From: an uncultured Bacteroidales bacterium
GTDB taxonomy: Bacteria; Bacteroidota; Bacteroidia; Bacteroidales; UBA932
Assembly (NCBI GenBank): GCA_944322925.1
Contig: CALUQM010000019.1
Span: forward strand, 1-39,716
Direction of reading: 5' to 3'
Length of the DNA: 39,716 nt
Under the pieces are notes generated by a model. That model saw only the letters and a program-made list of their open reading frames with translations, was not told the DNA's origin and did no database searches. Of this stretch, positions 16,773-25,100 are shown one piece after another (position 1 is the stretch's first letter; each line of letters starts with the position of its first letter). Position numbers and translations under genes: made by a program.

Positions 16773-17543
16773 ATGGATACTTTGTCAGATATAAAGAAAC
16801 CGGAAAATCTGGTTTACGGGAAGCCGGCCCTGCTTACGGACAATATCATGCACTACTGCCCGGGATGTTCCCACGGAACAGTGCACAAACTGATTGCCGA
16901 AGTGATAGAAGACATGGGGATACAGGACAAGACAATAGGCATCAGCCCTGTCGGCTGCTCGGTATTCGCATACAACTACATCGACATAGACTGGCAGGAA
17001 GCGGCCCACGGACGCGCCCCTGCCCTTGCCACGGCTACCAAAAGACTGTGCCCGGACAAATATGTGTTCACATACCAGGGTGACGGGGACCTTGCGTCGA
17101 TAGGCACTGCGGAAATAATACACGCATGCAGCCGCGGGGAGAACATCGTAGTCATATTCATCAATAACGGAATCTACGGCATGACCGGCGGACAGATGGC
17201 CCCGACCACTCTGATAGGCATGAAAACATCCACTACCCCTTACGGCAGGGATCCGAAGCTCAACGGCTTCCCTCTGAAAATCACCGAAATGCTTGCCGCC
17301 CTCGACGGGACAGCATACATTACGAGACAGGCCGTACACACGGCTGCAGCGGCAAGGAAAGCCAAAAACGCTATCAGAAAAGGATTCGAATACAGCGCAA
17401 AAGGCATAGGGCTGTCATTCATAGAGATAGTATCGACATGCAATTCCGGATGGAAAATGTCTCCTACGGATGCCAACAGGTGGATGGTCGAGAACATGTT
17501 TGCAAAATATCCTCTCGGCGACATTAAAGACGTATTGAAATGA
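16773..17543 (+). CDS. 2-oxoacid:ferredoxin oxidoreductase, beta (TPP) subunit
   Basis: Thiamine-diphosphate-binding subunit of 256 residues. Visible are CPGCSHGTVHKLIAEV, the SPVGCSVF segment, and the TPP/Mg site GDGDLASIGTAEIIHA followed by NNGIYGMTGGQMAPTT. It starts six bases after the alpha gene and overlaps the gamma gene by four bases (ATGA). Substrate, as for the alpha subunit, is either a branched-chain 2-oxoacid or 2-oxoglutarate. Confidence 0.9.
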   Translation: MDTLSDIKKPENLVYGKPALLTDNIMHYCPGCSHGTVHKLIAEVIEDMGIQDKTIGISPVGCSVFAYNYIDIDWQEAAHGRAPALATATKRLCPDKYVFTYQGDGDLASIGTAEIIHACSRGENIVVIFINNGIYGMTGGQMAPTTLIGMKTSTTPYGRDPKLNGFPLKITEMLAALDGTAYITRQAVHTAAAARKAKNAIRKGFEYSAKGIGLSFIEIVSTCNSGWKMSPTDANRWMVENMFAKYPLGDIKDVLK

Positions 17544-18094
17544 AAGAAGAAATAATAATAGCAGGCTTCGGCGGCCAGGGCGTGCTTTCCATGGGAAAAA
17601 TCCTCGCCTATTCAGCCATAATGCAGGATCTGGAAGTGACATGGATGCCGTCTTACGGTCCGGAAATGAGGGGAGGTACGGCAAACGTATGCGTAATCGT
17701 AAGCGACAGGAAGATAAGCTCTCCCATCATCACGAGATACGACACGGCCATTATCCTCAACCAGCAGTCGCTGGACAAGTTCGAGGGCAGCATAAAGGCA
17801 GGCGGACTTCTCGTATATGACCCGAGCGGCATCACGAGGGTTCCGGAAAGAAAGGACATAACGGTATGCTCCATCGATGCGATAGATGTCGCAGCCGAAA
17901 TAGGGAACGCGAAAGTGTACAATATGGCTGTACTCGGGGCGTATCTTAAAATGAGACCGGCATTGAAAATGGAGAATGTGGTCAGGGGGCTGGAAAAATC
18001 GATCCCGTCGAGATATGCCGACATGATACAGAAAAACAGGGAAGCTATCGAGAAAGGGATGGAAAGGGTTAAAATATTGTCCGAAATCCGGTAG
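17540..18094 (+). CDS. 2-oxoacid:ferredoxin oxidoreductase, gamma subunit
   Basis: A 184-residue gamma subunit with IAGFGGQGVLSMGKILAYSA near the N terminus and the SYGPEMRGGTANV signature at about residues 38-50, both diagnostic of the POR/KOR gamma domain that helps bind CoA. It completes the four-subunit complex; the ATG overlaps the beta stop. After its stop at 18094 there is an A/T-rich 62-base gap before the coiled-coil gene with only weak promoter-like matches (TAAACTTG at 18121). Confidence 0.92.
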   Translation: MKEEIIIAGFGGQGVLSMGKILAYSAIMQDLEVTWMPSYGPEMRGGTANVCVIVSDRKISSPIITRYDTAIILNQQSLDKFEGSIKAGGLLVYDPSGITRVPERKDITVCSIDAIDVAAEIGNAKVYNMAVLGAYLKMRPALKMENVVRGLEKSIPSRYADMIQKNREAIEKGMERVKILSEIR

Positions 18095-18156
18095 CTGTTG
18101 TTTTTGTAATAAAAATTTGTTAAACTTGCCGAGTATTTTTCCTAACTTCACTTGCG

Positions 18157-18426
18157 ATGCTTGAAGGTTTGAGACAGGATATTCTCGCTCTCATCTCCAT
18201 GTATGAGAAGACAAGAAAAGAGCGCGACGAACTCGCCTCGGAGCTTCGGAAAAGCAGGGAAACGGTGGAAGAATACAGGAAGCAGATCATTGAGTTGGAC
18301 AGAGAGATAGATAATTTGAGACTCAGGAGTGCCTTTCTTGCGGCGTCGGGAGATGAGGAGGCAAAGAAGAAGATTGACAGGCTGATCAGGGAAATAGACA
18401 AATGTATTTCTATAATGGAGGGCTGA
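18157..18426 (+). CDS. Small coiled-coil protein paired with zapA
   Basis: An 89-residue protein made almost entirely of charged heptads (KTRKERDELASELRKSRETV, EYRKQIIELDREIDNLRLR), predicted as a long coiled coil without signal or membrane segment. It ends one base before the zapA ATG, so the two are co-translated. In Bacteroidetes such a protein commonly precedes zapA. Size and architecture recall the Z-ring protein ZapB of proteobacteria, but no sequence homology can be claimed; a division role is inferred from the neighbour only. Confidence 0.8.
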   Translation: MLEGLRQDILALISMYEKTRKERDELASELRKSRETVEEYRKQIIELDREIDNLRLRSAFLAASGDEEAKKKIDRLIREIDKCISIMEG

Positions 18427-18427
18427 G

Positions 18428-18718
18428 ATGCGACGGAAAATCACCATCAGGATTCTGAACAGACAGTTTCCCGTGGCAGCTGAAAGCCCGGAAAAGGAAA
18501 GGCAGATAAGGGAAGCTGCCGAGAAAGTGGACGAGAAATACTATGAATACATGAAGATGTTTCCCGATAGAAGCACCGACGAGATCCTGTCTTTCGTGGC
18601 TCTGAACGGTTTTATCGAGGCGGCGGAGCTTCAGGAAGCGGAAAAGCGCAGGCTCGCGGAAGAGGGAATGCTTGAGGCGGAGTTGAAAGGTTATCTTGAA
18701 AATAGTGATAAGATATAG
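18428..18718 (+). CDS. zapA: Cell division protein ZapA
   Basis: A 96-residue FtsZ-associated protein that bundles FtsZ filaments. It has the N-terminal beta hairpin region (ITIRILNRQFPVAAES), ERQIREAAEKVDEKYYEY and a C-terminal coiled coil. The stop codon TAG (18716-18718) overlaps the first base of the conserved helix of the RNA candidate that follows, so the zapA message probably continues into or is processed at that RNA. Confidence 0.88.
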   Translation: MRRKITIRILNRQFPVAAESPEKERQIREAAEKVDEKYYEYMKMFPDRSTDEILSFVALNGFIEAAELQEAEKRRLAEEGMLEAELKGYLENSDKI

Positions 18719-18908
18719 CCGTTAGTTACTTATTTGCTGAAATCTACAATTGTACTAAGTAACCGAGTACACTCGAATGGGGAAGACGGACCTATTTTAC
18801 CCGAACGGGGATTCCGCTTGTGCGGGACGGAGGATATCTGAACCAGTTTTTCGGAGCTCAAATCTTATTTTCATAGGATTTTCTGAAAATTTTGACTAAC
18901 GGCTTTTT
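18718..18908 (+). ncRNA. ssrS: 6S RNA candidate
   Basis: The 186 bases from 18718 to 18903 are closed by a nearly perfect 10-bp helix (GCCGTTAGTT with GACTAACGGC, one G-T pair) and followed by TTTTT. At the centre is a hairpin CCGC-TTGT-GCGG (18814-18825) flanked by CCG/CGG and CCT/AGG pairs, with weakly paired A/T-rich flanks between it and the closing helix. Length, rod shape with central bulge and a position directly after zapA all match 6S RNA, which lies after zapA in proteobacteria. 6S RNA binds the housekeeping RNA polymerase as a promoter mimic. No clear promoter precedes it, so processing from the zapA transcript is possible. Identity is inferred, not proven. Confidence 0.65.
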
Positions 18909-18916
18909 ATGAATCT

Positions 18917-18952
18917 GACCGGTCGGCTTCCAAGTCGTCCGGTCATTTTTGT
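18917..18952 (+). terminator. Rho-independent terminator before rny
   Basis: TGACCGG at 18917-18923 pairs with CCGGTCA at 18939-18945, extended by a further short helix towards the loop, and is followed by TTTTT. It ends transcription from zapA and the RNA candidate before rny. The remaining bases to 18995 are A/T-rich and likely hold the rny promoter, though no exact TAnnTTTG is present. Confidence 0.7.
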
Positions 18953-18995
18953 TTGTCCGAACAGATTGGAAAACATTTATTTTAATATATAAGTT

Positions 18996-20537
18996 ATGGT
19001 GATTTTATATTATATATCAGCAGTGATCGCAGGGGCTGCGGCAGCTCTGGGAGTATATATTCCAGTCCGCCGGCACATGCTCAACGGCCAGAAGGAAGAT
19101 ATCATACAGAAGGCTGAAATGGAGGCCGAAAACATAAGGAAGGAAAAGATATTCCAGGCCAAGGAAAAATTCCTGCAGCTGAAGACCGAGCATGAGCAGT
19201 ATGTCAACGAAAAGAACAAACAGCTTCAGGAAAGCGAGGCAAGGCTGAGACAGAAGGAAAACAGCATCAACCAGCAGAGTTCCGAACTCGGAAGAAAGCA
19301 GAAGGAGGCCGATGCGATTCGTGAAAATCTGAAGAACCAGGTCGAGATAGCCACCAGGAAATCGGAAGAGTACGACAGACTCAGGGAGGAGGCCATCCAC
19401 CAGATAGAAAGCATAGCCGGCATGAGCGCGGCAGAAGCCAAGAACCAGCTCGTGGAGAGCATGAAAGCCGAAGCAAGGAGCGAGGCTCAGTCATATATCA
19501 ACGACGTCATCGATGACGCAAGAATGAATGCGAGCAAGGAGGCGAAAAGGATAGTCATCAATACGATACAGAGGACAGCTACGGAAACCGCCATCGAGAA
19601 TGCGGTGACGGTGTTCAATATCGAAAGCGATGAAATCAAGGGCCGTATCATAGGACGCGAAGGAAGGAACATCCGTGCGCTCGAGGCTGCGACCGGAGTT
19701 GAAATTGTCGTCGACGACACTCCTGAAGCAATACTTCTCTCGGCATTCGATCCGGTAAGGCGCGAAGTCGCAAGGCTCGCCCTGCATCAGCTTGTAGTAG
19801 ACGGACGTATCCATCCGGCACGCATAGAGGAAGTAGTGGCCAAGGTGCAGAAACAGCTCGAGGACGAGATAATGGAAACAGGAAAGAGAACGTGCATCGA
19901 TCTCGGCATTCACGGCCTGAACATAGAGCTTGTCAAGCTGATAGGCCGAATGAAATACCGCTCGTCCTACGGCCAGAACCTCCTGCAGCATTCGAGGGAA
20001 GTAGCGAACATCTGCGCTACCATGGCTTCGGAGCTGGGTCTGAATCCTAAGATCGCCAAAAGGGCGGGACTCCTGCACGACATCGGAAAGGTATCCGACG
20101 AAGATCCGGAACTCCCGCATGCAATACTCGGAATGAAGCTCGCCGAGAAATACAAGGAAAAGCCGGAAGTATGCAATGCTATAGGAGCGCACCATGAGGA
20201 AATAGAGATGACATCCATCATTTCTCCTCTCGTAATGGTCGGCGACGCCATCTCCGGCGCCCGTCCAGGTGCAAGGCGTGAAGTCATCGAGTCCTATATC
20301 AAGAGGCTCAAGGATATGGAAGGCATCGCCCAGTCCTACAAGGGAGTCACAAAGAGCTATGCCATACAGGCTGGCCGCGAGCTTCGCGTAATCGTAGGCG
20401 CAGACCAGGTAAGCGACAAGGACGCCGAGGCACTGTCTGGAGAGATAGCAAAGAAGATTCAGGAAGAAATGGTATATCCCGGTCAGGTAAAGATAACCGT
20501 CATAAGAGAGACGAGATCCGTAGCCTTCGCGAAATAA
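18996..20537 (+). CDS. rny: Ribonuclease Y
   Basis: Membrane-anchored endoribonuclease that starts mRNA decay. In order: an N-terminal membrane helix (about residues 2-22), a long coiled coil rich in Glu/Lys/Gln to about residue 170, a KH domain ([20 protein letters not shown], then [20 protein letters not shown]) and an HD domain ([40 protein letters not shown]). The 513-residue length is typical. It is separated from the RNA upstream by a terminator and from dsbD downstream by about 35 bases. Confidence 0.95.
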   Translation: MVILYYISAVIAGAAAALGVYIPVRRHMLNGQKEDIIQKAEMEAENIRKEKIFQAKEKFLQLKTEHEQYVNEKNKQLQESEARLRQKENSINQQSSELGRKQKEADAIRENLKNQVEIATRKSEEYDRLREEAIHQIESIAGMSAAEAKNQLVESMKAEARSEAQSYINDVIDDARMNASKEAKRIVINTIQRTATETAIENAVTVFNIESDEIKGRIIGREGRNIRALEAATGVEIVVDDTPEAILLSAFDPVRREVARLALHQLVVDGRIHPARIEEVVAKVQKQLEDEIMETGKRTCIDLGIHGLNIELVKLIGRMKYRSSYGQNLLQHSREVANICATMASELGLNPKIAKRAGLLHDIGKVSDEDPELPHAILGMKLAEKYKEKPEVCNAIGAHHEEIEMTSIISPLVMVGDAISGARPGARREVIESYIKRLKDMEGIAQSYKGVTKSYAIQAGRELRVIVGADQVSDKDAEALSGEIAKKIQEEMVYPGQVKITVIRETRSVAFAK

Positions 20538-20572
20538 GCGGTACGGACAGGTTGAATTTCAAAAAATCGAAG

Positions 20573-22501
20573 ATGAGAAATCTGAAAATCGCAATCGTTC
20601 TCGTACTGTCCGCAATATCATACGATCTTTCCGCCCAGACGGGAATGACCGCACCGGACACTACGATCGAATGGGAAATCAGCCAGGAAAATATCGGAAC
20701 CGATACTGTAAGGCTGATATTTACCGGACAGATAGTCGACGGCTGGCACACCTATACTCCTGAAAGCGAAATATATCCCATTGCCGTAGAATTCACTTCG
20801 CTGTCAGGATGCACTGCCGGAGAACTCCATGCCCTTTCGCAGAGCACGGATTTCGAAGGGGAGGCAGTATTCTTCGATGAAGTGAAACTGGCCCTCGATA
20901 TGGCACTGGACGGTACGGATGCTGCGGCTGAAGGGGAAATCACATGGATGTGCTGTTCTGACGTGGCATGCGCCGCTCCGGAATACTGGTCATTCAATCT
21001 GAACATGAAAGGCCCGGCCGATACCCTGTCGGAAGACACCTCCGCCGGAAAGGGTTTCGACTGGTCGCTGATAATCGAGGCCATTCTGTGGGGCTTTGCC
21101 GCACTGCTTACGCCGTGTGTCTTTCCAATGGTGCCTATGACGGTGTCGTTTTTCCTGAAAGGCTCCTCATCGCCCGCTGCCGGAAGATTCAAGGCTGCAA
21201 TGTACGGTCTGTTCATTGTCCTTCTTTATACCGTACCGATCTCACTGATAATCCTTATCACGAGAATAGTAGGCGGAGACGCAGTAACGGCTGACATATT
21301 CAACTGGCTTGCCACGCACTGGCTGCCGAATATCGTATTCTTCATCGTCTTCATGATATTCGCCGCGTCCTTCTTCGGGGCGTTCGAAATCGTGCTTCCG
21401 AATTCGCTTGTCAACAAGTCGGACAGAAAGGTCGACAAGGGAGGACTGATAGGAATCTTCTTCATGGCGCTTACCCTGGTCCTCGTATCATTCTCCTGTA
21501 CCGGGCCTATCGTAGGGACAGTGCTGATCAAGTCGACTGAAGGGGAATTCTGGACGCCGATGATCACAATGCTGGCATTCTCGCTGGCATTCGCCCTTCC
21601 GTTCACGATTCTCGCCCTCTTCCCTTCCCTTCTCACCAAGCTGAAAAGCGGAAGCTGGATGAACACGGTAAAGGTCGTGCTCGGATTCATAGAAGTGGCG
21701 CTCGGATTCAAGTTCCTGAGCGTAGCTGACCAGACATATCACTGGGGTCTTCTCGACAGAGAAGTGTACCTCGCCATCTGGATTGTAACCTTCACCCTGC
21801 TCGGATTCTACCTGCTCGGAAAAATCAGATTTGCTCACGACACACCATGCGAACATGTATCTGTCAAAAGACTTGCGGCTGCAATAGCAGTATTTTCCTT
21901 TGTCGTATACATGATACCCGGGATGTTCGGAGCACCGCTGAAAGCTCTCTCGGGATATCTGCCGCCTATTACCACACAGGATTTCGTGCTTGGAGGGAAT
22001 GCAGGGACTGCCGCCCAGGCTGCAGCGGTATCCGAAACCGGGACTGAATACGACCTGCACCTGCCGCTGGGACTGTCGGGCTACTTCGACCTTGAAGAAG
22101 GACTGGCAGCAGCCGAAGCGGCCGGAAAGCCGGTATTCGTGGACATTACGGGGCATGGCTGCGTCAACTGCAGGGAAATGGAATCCAGAGTCTGGAGCGA
22201 TCCTGAAGTCCTGGACATACTGAGGAACGATTATGTAATCGTAGCTCTGTACACGGACGACAAGACGAAGCTGCACGAAGACGACTGGGTGACGACGGAA
22301 AGCGGAGACGTTCTGAAACAGATGGGCAGGGCCAACTCATATATTGTACGTACAAGATTCGGCGTCAACGCCCAGCCGAACTATGTACTTCTGTCTCCTG
22401 GCGGAGAACTTCTCGCACCGGTAAGAGGCTATGATCTCAGCATACCTGGATTCGTGGCCTTCCTGAAGGGAGGACTGGAAAAATTCGGAAACAATGAATA
22501 G
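20573..22501 (+). CDS. dsbD: DsbD-type thiol:disulfide interchange protein
   Basis: Membrane protein that carries reducing power from cytosolic thioredoxin to the periplasm. After a signal sequence comes an N-terminal periplasmic domain with a Cys-rich motif (WMCCSDVACAAPE), then about eight membrane helices containing the paired cysteines LLTPCVFPMVPMTVSFF and SFSCTGPIVGT, then a thioredoxin-like C-terminal domain with the active site GHGCVNCREMESRVW. A TTG at 20552 is in frame, but ATG 20573 (MRNLKIAIVLVLSAISYDLSA) gives a cleaner signal peptide. The stop overlaps the start of the next gene by eight bases. Confidence 0.92.
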   Translation: MRNLKIAIVLVLSAISYDLSAQTGMTAPDTTIEWEISQENIGTDTVRLIFTGQIVDGWHTYTPESEIYPIAVEFTSLSGCTAGELHALSQSTDFEGEAVFFDEVKLALDMALDGTDAAAEGEITWMCCSDVACAAPEYWSFNLNMKGPADTLSEDTSAGKGFDWSLIIEAILWGFAALLTPCVFPMVPMTVSFFLKGSSSPAAGRFKAAMYGLFIVLLYTVPISLIILITRIVGGDAVTADIFNWLATHWLPNIVFFIVFMIFAASFFGAFEIVLPNSLVNKSDRKVDKGGLIGIFFMALTLVLVSFSCTGPIVGTVLIKSTEGEFWTPMITMLAFSLAFALPFTILALFPSLLTKLKSGSWMNTVKVVLGFIEVALGFKFLSVADQTYHWGLLDREVYLAIWIVTFTLLGFYLLGKIRFAHDTPCEHVSVKRLAAAIAVFSFVVYMIPGMFGAPLKALSGYLPPITTQDFVLGGNAGTAAQAAAVSETGTEYDLHLPLGLSGYFDLEEGLAAAEAAGKPVFVDITGHGCVNCREMESRVWSDPEVLDILRNDYVIVALYTDDKTKLHEDDWVTTESGDVLKQMGRANSYIVRTRFGVNAQPNYVLLSPGGELLAPVRGYDLSIPGFVAFLKGGLEKFGNNE

Positions 22502-23015
22502 ATACAAACTACCAGACGATTTCGACATAGAGAACAGGGCCCGGGAAGCCAGACAGAACTTCCTCGACGGTTATAATTGCTGCCAGTCCGTTCTTCTGGC
22601 ATTCAGCGACATTTTCAGGACCGACAGCCAGACGATAGCGACAATCGCATCAGGCTTCGGAGGAGGAATGGCGAGAATGAGAGAAGTATGCGGTACAGTC
22701 TCCGCTCTGGCCATGGCCTCAGGGTTCATGTCGCCTGCCGTTACACCCAAAAACATGGATGAAAGGACTGCGAACTACGCCCTTGTCCAGGAGCTTGCCG
22801 GAGAATTCCGCAGGCAGAACGGAAGCATAATATGCAGGGAACTTCTCGGCCTTGTACCGAAACACTCTGACGGGAATGCCGCGGCAACCGGAGAACAGCA
22901 GACAGAGTCGCCCGAGCCTTCGCAGCGCACACCGGAATATTACCGGAAAAGGCCTTGCCCGGAACTCGTAGCCTGCTCGGCCCGCATCATTGCGCGGAAG
23001 CTCGCCGGAGAGTAA
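22494..23015 (+). CDS. C-GCAxxG-C-C family protein
   Basis: A 173-residue protein of the family named for its spaced cysteines, often annotated as a redox-active or putative Fe-S-related protein. Visible Cys positions are GYNCCQSVLLAF, REVCGTVSALAMASGF, IICRELLG and the final CPELVACSARI; SGFGGGMARMREVCG is the strongest family match. No signal peptide is seen, so it should be cytosolic. The start overlaps the dsbD stop (ATGAATAG), so translation is coupled to a thiol-transfer protein. The biochemical function of the family is unsettled. Confidence 0.85.
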   Translation: MNRYKLPDDFDIENRAREARQNFLDGYNCCQSVLLAFSDIFRTDSQTIATIASGFGGGMARMREVCGTVSALAMASGFMSPAVTPKNMDERTANYALVQELAGEFRRQNGSIICRELLGLVPKHSDGNAAATGEQQTESPEPSQRTPEYYRKRPCPELVACSARIIARKLAGE

Positions 23016-24021
23016 GGGCGCGCTGGAATTCCCTGGCGTTCCGCAAATGCTCGCTGTAGGTAACGGCGAACCTGTGTGTTCCGTCGAATTCGGGACTTGC
23101 GCAGAAATAAATGTAACCGTGTTCGTCCGGATTCAGGACGGCATCTATACAGGCCTTAGGAGGGACATTGATCGGACCCGGCGGAAGGCCTTTGTATTTA
23201 TACGTATTGTAAGGTGAATCTATTCTGAGATGCTTTCTCAACACCCTGTCCAGAGTATAGTCGTAGCAGAAACATACGGTAGGATCGGCCTGGAGCTTCA
23301 TCCCCTTGTGAAGACGGTTCAGATACACTCCTGCAATACGTGGATATTCAAAGTCTTTCAGAGTCTCGCCGCTGACGATCGAGGCCATGACAGACACTTC
23401 GAGACGCGAAAGGCCCTGACGCTCTGCCGCAGCGAGCCGCTCAGGAGTCCAGAAGACATCGTATTCTTTCCTGAACCTGTCGAAAATGTCCTTTACGGAC
23501 GCCGTCCAGTACATCTCGTAGGTATCGGGGAGAAACATGGCGAAAACCGTTTCCGGAGTAAAACCGTATCCGGACAGGAAAAGCGAATCTTCAAGGGCTG
23601 AAGCCACTGAAGCCGAATCGACCATCATCTGCATGCTGATTTTCTGCGCGAGCCTTCCCTTTGATCTTATAGTGCCGGACAAGGTAAGATTCTGGGGAGT
23701 CTGCCATCCGTTGACAAGCATCCTCATGACGTATATCGCAGAAAACTCTGGGCTGACCGTGTATTTTCCGGGTTTGAGGCCTTCGGCAAGACCGACTGAT
23801 GCGGCCGTACGGGCAAGGCTGCCCTTTCTTAATGCGGAAGCGCCTTCCGTCAGGGAATCGAGAACTGCCTGGGGCGTGGTGTCCGGATATACGTACAGGG
23901 TATAATCCTTCCCGAAACCGGGAGCCTTATTGTCGAAATAATATCTCAGGCCGGCAAAAAGCACCGCACCGGCGGCAACGGCAGCTGCAGCCAGGGCAGC
24001 ATACAGGGTTTTCTTCTTCAT
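22987..24021 (-). CDS. mltG: Endolytic murein transglycosylase MltG
   Basis: Membrane-bound enzyme that cuts nascent glycan strands and so sets their length. It has one N-terminal membrane helix (about residues 5-28), a LysM-like region and the YceG catalytic core: Glu219 in ASIVSGET is the probable catalytic residue, followed by VYLNRLHKGMKLQADPTVCF, then PYNTYKYKGLPPGPI. Most family members have Glu two residues earlier as well (VEKE or VEEE); here it is Ser217. It overlaps the convergent C-GCAxxG-C-C gene by 29 bases and is the last gene of the minus-strand group with the LysM lipoprotein. Confidence 0.92.
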   Translation of the reverse strand: MKKKTLYAALAAAAVAAGAVLFAGLRYYFDNKAPGFGKDYTLYVYPDTTPQAVLDSLTEGASALRKGSLARTAASVGLAEGLKPGKYTVSPEFSAIYVMRMLVNGWQTPQNLTLSGTIRSKGRLAQKISMQMMVDSASVASALEDSLFLSGYGFTPETVFAMFLPDTYEMYWTASVKDIFDRFRKEYDVFWTPERLAAAERQGLSRLEVSVMASIVSGETLKDFEYPRIAGVYLNRLHKGMKLQADPTVCFCYDYTLDRVLRKHLRIDSPYNTYKYKGLPPGPINVPPKACIDAVLNPDEHGYIYFCASPEFDGTHRFAVTYSEHLRNAREFQRALTLRRASAQ

Positions 24022-24029
24022 AAACGCTA

Positions 24030-25082
24030 CTAACGCAAATTGATCATTTCACCTTCAAGAAGCTCGCGGTCGGCATCCATTCCATTGAGTCTGAGCAGAT
24101 TCTTCAGTCTGACCGCATATCTTTGGGAAATATCCCTTACGGTCTCGCCGCCTTCCGCAACATACTTGTCCACATGTTTTGCAGCCCTCGATTTCTTGGG
24201 CTGGAGATACACCACGGTTCCCGGCATGAGAACTTCGTCCTGTGCAAGATCATTGTATCTCAGAATCTCTTTCCTGAAGAGATTGTACCTGCCGGCGATT
24301 TCTGAATAAGTCTCGCCTTCGGCCGAATAAACGAACGGGACCTTATTCTGCGAATACAGCTGTCTTGTAAGTGAAATACTGACAGCCTTGCCGCGTCTGT
24401 CCGAAACAGGTACAGGGGCTTCGAGTTCAGCCGGAGGCTGCGGCACGGCTACGTCCGCATCGGACATTCCGTCGGCAGAGGCTGCGTTATCCGCAGGTTT
24501 CCGGTCATGCCGGGACGGCTTGTCGAAACGGTCGAGTCCGTATGTTTCCACCAGACTGATCAGCTTCTGCGGATATGCGGGATCAGTGGCATACCCCGCT
24601 TTTTTCAGTCCGTAGGCCCATGATCTGTAATCCGTGACATTGAAATCGAAAAGGAACTTGTACCTGTCCCTGTATCTCAGGAAATCCGAATGATCCCTGA
24701 AAGACTCCTCGGGCGACCTGTATTTCCTGAAGCACTCCCCTTTCCGGTCGTCATCGAAATAGATTTTCTGACCTTTCCAGTCATGGCATTTGATGCCGAA
24801 GTGATTGTTTCCCCTGACGGCAAGCTCGGACAGGCCGTTTCCCGATTCCAGCATTCCCTGGGCAAGAGTAATGCTCGCAGGGACACCTGACCTCCTCCTT
24901 TCCTCCACGGCAATCTGCGAATATGCCGATATGTATCTGGACTGGGGGGAATCTCCGGCAGCCGGCTCGGCAAAGACACGTTCCGGAGCGGCGGTAGAGG
25001 CCTGACGCGATGCGCCGCAGCCGGAAATCAGGACCGCAAGTCCCGCCACGAAAAGGATTCTGGTATATTTGATCGGATTCAC
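24030..25082 (-). CDS. LysM glucosaminidase-type lipoprotein
   Basis: A 350-residue cell-wall hydrolase. The signal peptide ends in LISGC (Cys22), so it should be lipid-anchored. Residues 50-190 are a glucosaminidase domain with the catalytic-Glu segment ITLAQGMLESGNG, NNHFGIKCHDWKG and SWAYGLKKAGYATDP. After a low-complexity linker come two LysM peptidoglycan-binding motifs, VYSAEGETYSEIAGRYN and YVAEGGETVRDISQRY. It lies eight bases upstream of mltG, pairing an exo/endo-acting glycan hydrolase with a nascent-strand cutter. Confidence 0.9.
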   Translation of the reverse strand: MNPIKYTRILFVAGLAVLISGCGASRQASTAAPERVFAEPAAGDSPQSRYISAYSQIAVEERRRSGVPASITLAQGMLESGNGLSELAVRGNNHFGIKCHDWKGQKIYFDDDRKGECFRKYRSPEESFRDHSDFLRYRDRYKFLFDFNVTDYRSWAYGLKKAGYATDPAYPQKLISLVETYGLDRFDKPSRHDRKPADNAASADGMSDADVAVPQPPAELEAPVPVSDRRGKAVSISLTRQLYSQNKVPFVYSAEGETYSEIAGRYNLFRKEILRYNDLAQDEVLMPGTVVYLQPKKSRAAKHVDKYVAEGGETVRDISQRYAVRLKNLLRLNGMDADRELLEGEMINLR

Positions 25083-25100
25083 GTTGCAAATATCTTTATA

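Noticed and set aside
18095-18156. Possible promoter for the coiled-coil-zapA pair
   Set aside because: TAAACTTG, TATTTTTC and TAACTTCA each miss the consensus by one or more bases and none has a TTTG at 19-21 bases.
21488-22276. Minus-strand open frame of 262 codons
   Set aside because: Antisense to the dsbD membrane and thioredoxin domains; no recognisable motif.
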